A DNA stretch of 14,876 nucleotides from Bacteroidales bacterium. GTDB lineage: Bacteria > Bacteroidota > Bacteroidia > Bacteroidales > BM520. Position 1 is the stretch's first letter, and the number at the start of each line of letters is the position of its first letter. Where the stretch lies: contig JAQVPY010000037.1 in assembly GCA_028701815.1 (NCBI GenBank), positions 1 through 14,876 of the forward strand. Reading direction: 5' to 3'. The notes under the pieces were generated by a model. That model was not told the DNA's origin and did no database searches. It was given only the letters and a program-made list of their open reading frames with translations. Of the stretch, positions 1-5,094 are shown in pieces. The position numbers were made by a program, and so were the translations under genes.

Positions 1-1268
1 GGGGTACCTTTCACATTACCCCATGCCTTATAGCCGTCGATATATTGTGACTTGGTATTATTCCACATTCTTGGGAAGACCGTACAGAAACTATCGTCAT
101 ACACGGGCTTTTGGTCGGAGCCGTCACTTGTCTCAAGGTACTTCCTCGAGGGCGAATCTTTAACATAAATAGGGCTTGCGTCCTTATAAGTAGGGGACGG
201 GGCGTTATAATAAGGTCCATAGAGCAGAGGGGTCTTTCCGTACTGTTCTCTGTTTAGATAGGCCAGCATACTGATTGGATCGGAAGGAGAACCTTCATTG
301 ATAGGGGTGTTTGTATCCGAGCGGATTACAAGAATAAAAAACGTGGAATATCCTATCAGCAAGAAAGAGGAGCACAACACTATCACATTTTTGACAAAGC
401 TTCCTTTTTGTACGGTACGTATCCAGAAGAAAGCGACGAGGGCGACAAGTAATGTGAAATAAATAAATGTTCCCGTGTTAAACGGACAGCCCAAAGTGTT
501 AACGAAGAACAGATCGAACCAGCCGGCGAGTTTCACAATCAGAGGCACTACAACATAAAGAATGCCGCCGATGATAACGAAAGACACTAATATTGCGAGG
601 ATCACTTTGCCGACGCGCGGTTTCGGGTTGCGTTTGAAGTAATATATCAGAACGATAGCCGTAATAGCCAACAGGTTCAGCAGGTGGACTCCAATAGAAA
701 GGCCTATGATATAGAAGATAAATACTATCCATTTAGCGGCGGTAACTCTATCCGACTCCTCGTCCCATTTCAGCATCGCCCAAAAGACGACGGCAGTACA
801 TAATGATGACATGGCATAAACCTCGCCTTCCACTGCCGAAAACCAGAAGGTATCCGAGAAGGTGTAAGCTAAAGAACCGATGATACCGGCTGCGAAGATA
901 TACATAGCCTTTGTCCTGTTTTCCTTTAAATTGAGATCACAGTTTTTAGCCACACATTTTTTAGCAAGCATCGTAATAGTCCAAAAGAGGAATAAAATGG
1001 TAAACCCGCTGCATATAGCAGACATGGCGTTTACCATCATCGCTATATTTTCCACGTTGCCAAAGGCAAACATGGAGAAGAACCTCCCGATAAGTTGGAA
1101 AGTAGGTGCTCCCGGCGGATGTCCTACTTGAAGTTTACAGGCGGTAGAGATATACTCTCCGCAATCCCACCAACTCGCAGTCGGCTCCAGCGTACAGAAA
1201 TAGGTAATCGTCGCTATCAGAAAAACGAGCCAACCGAATAGGTTATTCCATTGTTTATAGGTCTTCAT
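1..1268 (-). CDS. DUF2723 / GT117-family multi-pass membrane protein (N-terminal part; runs off the left edge)
   Basis: I translated the minus strand from ATG at 1268 and it stays open for 422 codons to the window edge, so the C-terminus is missing. The protein begins with a hydrophobic segment (about residues 10-27). It then shows WWDCGEY (33-39), LQVGHPPGAP (46-55) and FWFSAVEGEVYAMSS (141-155), which are hallmarks of DUF2723 proteins, classed by CAZy as GT117. Further hydrophobic stretches near 75-100, 120-140, 180-210 and 220-245 fit a GT-C fold, in which acidic residues in the first periplasmic loop (here D35/E38) usually bind the lipid-linked sugar donor. A role in envelope or protein glycosylation is inferred from the family; the substrate is unknown. 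An in-frame TGA lies just upstream, so 1268 is the first possible ATG. No Shine-Dalgarno sequence is present; the leader is A/T-rich (TTATTATAT). Its promoter is divergent from the tRNA-Gln promoter. Confidence 0.9.
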   Translation of the reverse strand, partial: MKTYKQWNNLFGWLVFLIATITYFCTLEPTASWWDCGEYISTACKLQVGHPPGAPTFQLIGRFFSMFAFGNVENIAMMVNAMSAICSGFTILFLFWTITMLAKKCVAKNCDLNLKENRTKAMYIFAAGIIGSLAYTFSDTFWFSAVEGEVYAMSSLCTAVVFWAMLKWDEESDRVTAAKWIVFIFYIIGLSIGVHLLNLLAITAIVLIYYFKRNPKPRVGKVILAILVSFVIIGGILYVVVPLIVKLAGWFDLFFVNTLGCPFNTGTFIYFTLLVALVAFFWIRTVQKGSFVKNVIVLCSSFLLIGYSTFFILVIRSDTNTPINEGSPSDPISMLAYLNREQYGKTPLLYGPYYNAPSPTYKDASPIYVKDSPSRKYLETSDGSDQKPVYDDSFCTVFPRMWNNTKSQYIDGYKAWGNVKGT

Positions 1269-1278
1269 ATATAATAAG

Positions 1279-1326
1279 TTTCAACGAATGCTTTTAAACT
1301 ACAAAGATATATAAAAAACGTTGAAA
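1279..1326. repeat. Perfect 8-bp inverted repeat bracketing the GT117 promoter
   Basis: TTTCAACG at 1279-1286 and its exact reverse complement CGTTGAAA at 1319-1326 are separated by 32 bp. The -7 box (1302-1309) and the likely start site lie between the two arms, with one arm in the core promoter spacer and the other in the 5' leader. It could be a split operator bound by a dimer or a DNA loop, or a long-loop RNA structure. Chance occurrence in A/T-rich DNA cannot be excluded. Confidence 0.4.
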
Positions 1327-1334
1327 TCAGGCAA
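1302..1334 (-). promoter_or_regulatory. Candidate Bacteroidota promoter for the GT117 gene
   Basis: On the minus strand TATCTTTG (1302-1309) matches the Bacteroidota -7 consensus TAnnTTTG exactly. A TTG (1332-1334) lies 22 bp upstream, close to the usual 19-21 bp spacing for the -33 element. Transcription would start near 1295, about 26 bases before the ATG at 1268. This is a consensus match only. Confidence 0.55.
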
Positions 1335-1391
1335 CAATACCCGCCGTTTTTTAAGCCAACAACAATTTTTTTAAAAAACTTTTTAAAAATA

Positions 1392-1421
1392 TTTGTTTTT
1401 AGAAAAAAAGATGTATTTTTG
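1392..1421 (+). promoter_or_regulatory. Promoter of tRNA-Gln
   Basis: TTTG at 1392-1395, an 18-bp spacer and TATTTTTG at 1414-1421 match the -33/-7 promoter of the Bacteroidota primary sigma factor. It ends 19 bp before the mature tRNA. Runs of A and T just upstream (about 1364-1391) resemble an UP element or bent DNA, as is common for stable RNA promoters. Confidence 0.7.
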
Positions 1422-1440
1422 CATCACTTTTTATAAGAGA

Positions 1441-1513
1441 TGTCCGATGGTGTAATTGGCAACACGTCTGATTTTGGTTCAGAAGAGTCCAGGTTCGATT
1501 CCCGGTCGGACAA
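1441..1513 (+). tRNA. tRNA-Gln (anticodon TTG)
   Basis: A full cloverleaf can be drawn. The acceptor stem TGTCCGA (1441-1447) pairs with TCGGACA (1506-1512), with discriminator A1513. The anticodon stem TCTGA/TCAGA (1467-1471 and 1479-1483) holds loop TTTTGGT, giving anticodon TTG at 1474-1476, which reads CAA. The T-loop TTCGATT (1494-1500) is standard. The D-arm contains the GG pair at 1458-1459. CCA is not encoded. The T-stem CCAGG/CCCGG has one A-C mismatch (A1491 with C1503). It has its own promoter upstream and a strong terminator five bases downstream. Confidence 0.95.
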
Positions 1514-1517
1514 CAAA

Positions 1518-1550
1518 AACCTTCTCACTTTTGCGCGAGAAGGTTTTTTT
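1518..1550 (+). terminator. Rho-independent terminator after tRNA-Gln
   Basis: AACCTTCTC (1518-1526) pairs perfectly with GAGAAGGTT (1537-1545) across a 10-base loop and runs into a T tract through 1550. The hairpin sits between the tRNA and the next start codon at 1572, leaving only 21 bases after the T tract, so the downstream gene either has a very short leader or depends on read-through. Confidence 0.85.
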
Positions 1551-1571
1551 GTCTAACAACATTTCAAAATC

Positions 1572-2168
1572 ATGGCCGCCGCTTCCAAGACACCTGCCAA
1601 AAAAATAATCTACAAACCGGAACAGATTGTTACGCCATATTCTACACTTGAGATATTGGGGTTATATTCGACGGCGGCAGACTATGAGATTGCCTACAAC
1701 ATCAACAAGATCCTTAAGATTGATTTAGTTAAAACGGAAGATTTCCAGGCCTATAACAGGAACAGTGAGAGCAAAATCAAAGATGTGATGACCTTAGACC
1801 TGTTTTCCGCAGACGACACCTCCGCCCCTACAAGTCATGCAATGTTTTATTGTAACGATGAGGCCCTGCGCGTTGAACATATACTCTTTTCCAACACCGA
1901 AAGAGGCAATTATATTCTTAAGGAACAGCGACAGAAAACACCCGACTATATCCTATTGCTTCGTGGAAATGGCGTTAGTGAAATTCGGTACAAATATCTT
2001 TCAGGGCTTTCAACCATTCCGGGCGTTACTAAGGCGACGCGCATTAATTTCTCACACATCAATGATATAGAGACAGTACTCGAAGAAATTGAAAGCCATT
2101 TTATTGAAATAGATTGTAAAAGCAGACAACATGAAGAGGAAATATTACGTAGTTTGGAAAGGGATTAA
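1572..2168 (+). CDS. IPExxxVDY-family protein (divergent signature)
   Basis: A 198-aa protein of unknown function. Residues from about 25 to 70 (LEILGLYS...DYEIAYNINKIL...TEDFQAYN) resemble the N-terminal half of the small IPExxxVDY family found in Bacteroidota. Around residues 114-128, GNYILKEQRQKTPDY sits where the family has its namesake IPExxxVDY motif, but with Pro lost and two extra residues. At 198 aa it is longer than the usual roughly 150 aa, with extra sequence in the middle and an acidic C-terminal tail. There is no signal peptide or membrane segment, so it is probably cytoplasmic. The start is the first ATG after the tRNA terminator. Its last 38 bases overlap the RNase H gene, suggesting translational coupling. 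The family call is from remembered sequence resemblance and is moderately sure. Confidence 0.68.
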   Translation: MAAASKTPAKKIIYKPEQIVTPYSTLEILGLYSTAADYEIAYNINKILKIDLVKTEDFQAYNRNSESKIKDVMTLDLFSADDTSAPTSHAMFYCNDEALRVEHILFSNTERGNYILKEQRQKTPDYILLLRGNGVSEIRYKYLSGLSTIPGVTKATRINFSHINDIETVLEEIESHFIEIDCKSRQHEEEILRSLERD

Positions 2169-2757
2169 CACCGGAATATTTGATAATTGGGCCGATTGTA
2201 AGAGTTCTGTTGAGGGATTTCAGGGCGCAAAATACAAATCGTTTGAGACCGTCGAAGATGCCACCGAGGCCTTCCGTAACGGCTATGAGCAGTATTACCG
2301 GAATAAAGCTCAAGGCGGCAGCGCCGTTTCCTGGCAAAATGCAGAGCACCGCCCCATAATACCAAGTGTGAGCGTCGATGCCGCATGTTCGGGTAACCCC
2401 GGTGTACTTGAGTTTCGAGGCGTGGAGACTGCAACAGGAGCCGAGTTCTTTAAACAAGGTCCTTTTGTAGAAGGTACCGTAAATATAGGCGAATTTCTTG
2501 CTATCGCCTGGGCTCTCGCGCTGCTGAAAAAAGCCGGAAGCAACCTGCCAATTTATTCCGACTCGAAAACAGCCATAAAGTGGATTAAAGATAAAAAGAT
2601 AAATACCAAGCTGATGCGCTCTCCTAAAAATGAAAAACTATTTCAAATCGTCGACAGAGCATTAGCATGGCTTCATTCTAATAGCTACCCGAATACTATT
2701 ATAAAATGGGATACCGAAGCGTGGGGGGAAATTCCGGCCGACTTTGGAAGAAAATAA
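2131..2757 (+). CDS. rnhA: Ribonuclease HI with N-terminal viroplasmin-like hybrid-binding domain
   Basis: A 208-aa protein that hydrolyses the RNA strand of RNA-DNA hybrids in the cytoplasm (R-loops, primers). Residues 1-45 (KYYVVWKGINTGIFDNW...FQGAKYKSF in two blocks) form the caulimovirus viroplasmin/RNase H1 N-terminal domain that binds hybrids. After a short linker the catalytic domain shows SVDAACSGNPG (D83), NIGEFLAIAWAL (E121), IYSDSKTAIKWI (D144) and, at the C-terminus, WGEIPADFGRK (D204); these four fit the D-E-D-D metal-binding set. The length agrees with the Bacteroidota version, which lacks the E. coli basic loop arrangement. It starts inside the preceding gene (38-bp overlap, different frame). 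Its last codons contain the -33 element of the promoter for the next gene. Confidence 0.93.
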   Translation: MKRKYYVVWKGINTGIFDNWADCKSSVEGFQGAKYKSFETVEDATEAFRNGYEQYYRNKAQGGSAVSWQNAEHRPIIPSVSVDAACSGNPGVLEFRGVETATGAEFFKQGPFVEGTVNIGEFLAIAWALALLKKAGSNLPIYSDSKTAIKWIKDKKINTKLMRSPKNEKLFQIVDRALAWLHSNSYPNTIIKWDTEAWGEIPADFGRK

Positions 2758-2775
2758 ATTATTTGAGTATATTTG
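2743..2775 (+). promoter_or_regulatory. Promoter for the DedA-MscS pair
   Basis: TTTG at 2743-2746, a 21-bp spacer and TATATTTG at 2768-2775 match the Bacteroidota -33/-7 consensus exactly. The -33 element overlaps the end of the RNase H coding region. Transcription would start near 2782, giving a leader of about 50 bases before the ATG at 2834. Confidence 0.65.
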
Positions 2776-2790
2776 CAGATTATTCTGCAA
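2773..2790 (+). repeat. Small perfect palindrome at the DedA transcription start
   Basis: TTGCAG-ATTATT-CTGCAA is a 6-bp perfect inverted repeat with a 6-base centre. It overlaps the last three bases of the -7 box and the predicted start site, a classical operator position. There is no T tract after it, so it is not a convincing terminator. Confidence 0.4.
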
Positions 2791-2833
2791 CCGATTAATG
2801 CAGAGTTTATACTAATATTACAATGAAAATATC

Positions 2834-3643
2834 ATGCGGAAAGAACTTACGGCCGTTTTACTTTGTGTTTCTTTAATATTCTCTGTTGCAAACATCAGCT
2901 CTTTTCAAAAATGCGCTATAGCTCAGCCTGTTGACACCGCTGTAGAAATACTGCCCGACTCTTCAGCAATTACTTCTGATACTGAAATAATCAAAGAAGA
3001 AGCTGAATCGTGGAGCAAAAAAGTTATCCATTGGTATATGAATAACTTAAATTATTTTTCGCTGACGGTATTGATGATTATTGAAAGTTCTTTCATCCCA
3101 TTCCCCTCAGAAGTAGTTATCCATCCGGCCGCATGGAAAGCCGCCGAAGGCGAATTAAATCTCTTCCTCGTAATCTTTTTCAGTACTCTCGGCGCTTTAA
3201 TAGGGGCACTCATCAACTATTTTATTTCTATATCTTTGGGAAGAGCCATCATATACAAATTTGCCGACACCCGCTTCGCCCACTTTTTATTAATCGATTC
3301 TGAGAAAGTTCATAAAGCCGAAGCGTATTTTATAAAACACGGCCGTTCTTCGACTCTCATAGGCAGACTCATCCCTGCTATTCGTCAGCTGATATCCATC
3401 CCCGCAGGCCTGGCCAAGATGAAACTGTCGACTTTTATAGGTTTTACCTGCCTCGGTGCTACTATCTGGAATATTATCCTCGCTATTATCGGATATTTTC
3501 TTTACTCCCAAAAAGAAGTCCTGGATAAATATTATAATGAATTATCTATAGCCCTTATCATCTTAGGAATACTGTTTGTAGCCTATCTCGTTTATAGCGG
3601 CACGCGAAATAAGAAAACCGCTAAAAATAATCCGTTAACATAA
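2834..3643 (+). CDS. DedA-family membrane protein with N-terminal signal sequence
   Basis: A 269-aa integral membrane protein of the DedA/SNARE-associated (VTT) family. Members act in membrane lipid homeostasis; several are undecaprenyl-phosphate or phospholipid flippases. Signatures seen are ESSFIPFPSEVV (84-95), with the conserved acidic residue E84, and GRLIPAIRQLISIPAGLAK (177-195), with the conserved Arg pair R178/R184. Hydrophobic segments lie near 73-90, 109-136, 198-224 and 236-255. Unlike a typical DedA protein of about 200-220 aa, it begins with a Sec-like leader (1-30, possible cleavage after AIA) followed by an acidic stretch to about residue 58. A short ATG-initiated frame (2823-2876) overlaps the start in another reading frame. 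The MscS gene follows after 6 bases, so both are probably on one transcript from the promoter at 2743-2775. The exact substrate cannot be told. Confidence 0.92.
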   Translation: MRKELTAVLLCVSLIFSVANISSFQKCAIAQPVDTAVEILPDSSAITSDTEIIKEEAESWSKKVIHWYMNNLNYFSLTVLMIIESSFIPFPSEVVIHPAAWKAAEGELNLFLVIFFSTLGALIGALINYFISISLGRAIIYKFADTRFAHFLLIDSEKVHKAEAYFIKHGRSSTLIGRLIPAIRQLISIPAGLAKMKLSTFIGFTCLGATIWNIILAIIGYFLYSQKEVLDKYYNELSIALIILGILFVAYLVYSGTRNKKTAKNNPLT

Positions 3644-3649
3644 ATCGTC

Positions 3650-4861
3650 ATGACAACAACAAAATTGGAGGCATTATTAAGCAAATGGCTTGATTTGCTT
3701 AACGTAAGCCCACTCCTTGCCTCAAGAATATCCGGCTGGATTACAATCTTAATTATGCTTGCCTTCTCAATAGGAGTATTCTATCTTAGCACATTCGTCT
3801 TTAAAAAAATTGGAGCGAATATCACGAAAAAGACGAAAAATCAAATTGATGACACCATTGTGGAAACGAATTTCTTCCGCAATATTTCATATATTATCCC
3901 GATAATTATAATGGATAACTGCGTTACTGCAATTATCTCCAACCACGCACTGAAATTGGTCTTTATCATGAAATTAATCGACATATCTTACGTGATAGTC
4001 ATTTTGTCGGTCTTTTTCTCCATTTTGAATATCTGGAATATCCTGTATATTAAAAAATACAAACAGGGCAGATCAATAAAAAGTATTATTCAGGCGATAA
4101 AAATAGTATTGACAATAATCGGAGTCGTTGTAGGGCTCTCCATTTTAATAAACAAGAGTACAAGTGCCATTTTAACAACCTTCGGCGCCGCATCAGCGGT
4201 TGTTATGTTGGTTTTTAAAGATACCATCCTGGGATTCGTCGGAAGCATTCAACTCGCCACCAACAGGATCGTTCTGCTGGGCGACTGGATAACAGTACCG
4301 CAATTTAATGCCGACGGCAACGTGATAGACATCTCTCTAATTAGCGTAAAAGTCCAAAACTGGGACAATACAATCACCACCATCCCTACCTATTCTCTTA
4401 TCTCAAACCCCGTAATAAACTGGCGCGGGATGTCCGATTCAGGCGTGCGCAGAATGGAAAAATCTATCTTCATAGATCAAACCAGTATCAAATTTTGCGA
4501 CGCAGAACTTCTCAAACGCATCAACTCCTCGGAACTGACAAAATCCGTCGGCGACGATTTTATGAAAAAAGAAGAAGGCGCCTTTACCAACTTAAGCCTT
4601 TTTAGAGAATACGTGCTGGATTTTTTAAAAGGTCATGCCATGGTCGACAACAACTCTACCATTCTGGTCAGACCTCTGCAATCTTCCAACTACGGTCTGC
4701 CTATTGATATATACGCCTTTCTAAAAACTACGGATTGGACTGAATATGAGCAAATACAAGCGCGGATTCTTGACTATATCCTCGCCAGTGTTAATGTGTT
4801 CGATCTAAAAGTATATCAAAGCCCGAGCGGAAACGACTACATCAACCGTAAGCACAATTAG
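3650..4861 (+). CDS. ybdG: Mechanosensitive ion channel, MscS family, YbdG type
   Basis: A 403-aa inner-membrane channel of the MscS superfamily, close in size to E. coli YbdG (miniconductance MscM, about 415 aa). Hydrophobic segments lie near 29-50, 78-100, 105-133 and 148-168. The pore helix and start of the beta domain follow: FGAASAVVMLVFKDTILGF (178-196), GDWITVP (211-217), NADGNVIDIS (220-229), NWDNTITTIPTYSL (237-250) and NWRGMSDSG (257-265). The C-terminal part ends with HQSP-like YQSPSGND near residue 390, as in YbdG. Such channels open under membrane tension and protect against osmotic downshock. It follows the DedA gene by six bases. Its TAG stop (4859-4861) overlaps the stop of the converging glgB. 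Confidence 0.93.
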   Translation: MTTTKLEALLSKWLDLLNVSPLLASRISGWITILIMLAFSIGVFYLSTFVFKKIGANITKKTKNQIDDTIVETNFFRNISYIIPIIIMDNCVTAIISNHALKLVFIMKLIDISYVIVILSVFFSILNIWNILYIKKYKQGRSIKSIIQAIKIVLTIIGVVVGLSILINKSTSAILTTFGAASAVVMLVFKDTILGFVGSIQLATNRIVLLGDWITVPQFNADGNVIDISLISVKVQNWDNTITTIPTYSLISNPVINWRGMSDSGVRRMEKSIFIDQTSIKFCDAELLKRINSSELTKSVGDDFMKKEEGAFTNLSLFREYVLDFLKGHAMVDNNSTILVRPLQSSNYGLPIDIYAFLKTTDWTEYEQIQARILDYILASVNVFDLKVYQSPSGNDYINRKHN

Positions 4862-5094
4862 CCGCAGTAAAGGACTAACGCAACTCGACACGGCAGATAT
4901 AAACTTAATAGATTCTGCTTGCCTTTATTTATCGTGAAATGACTTATCTCTCTGTCGATCCTTCCAAATCCGTCATACTCTATCCAATCCGTATCCAATA
5001 ACGTCCTGTATTTGCCGGCAGGAACATCAAAAGTATAATCTGTATATGATTTGGACGGATGAAAGTTGAATACGAAAAGCAACTTGTTTCTGAA
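4858..5094 (-). pseudogene. glgB: C-terminal part of branching enzyme, separated by an in-frame stop
   Basis: These 78 codons plus stop continue the glgB frame directly after the internal TAA at 5095-5097, with no frameshift. The encoded FRNKLLFVFNFHPSKSYTDY (1-20 of this segment), followed by PAGKYRTLLDTD and GGFGRID-like YDGFGRID, is the normal C-terminal all-beta domain of GH13 branching enzymes. Joined to the upstream part it gives a protein of about 657-663 aa, the usual length of Bacteroidota GlgB. No start codon with a clear signal precedes it (only TTG at 5082), so it is probably not translated alone. It is either a remnant after nonsense mutation, the result of a base-call error, or reached by read-through. 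Its end overlaps the MscS stop by 4 bp. Confidence 0.8.

Noticed and set aside
1441..1513. tRNA-Gln as an integration site for a mobile element
   Set aside because: No second copy of the tRNA 3' end was noticed in the window and no integrase or phage gene is nearby.
2101..2457. Minus-strand open frame of 118 codons across the rnhA region
   Set aside because: It is antisense to RNase HI catalytic motifs and has no recognisable features.
5082..5094. Frameshift, rather than a stop codon, dividing glgB
   Set aside because: The upstream and downstream parts are in the same frame, separated by one TAA and four readable codons, so no base insertion or loss is needed.
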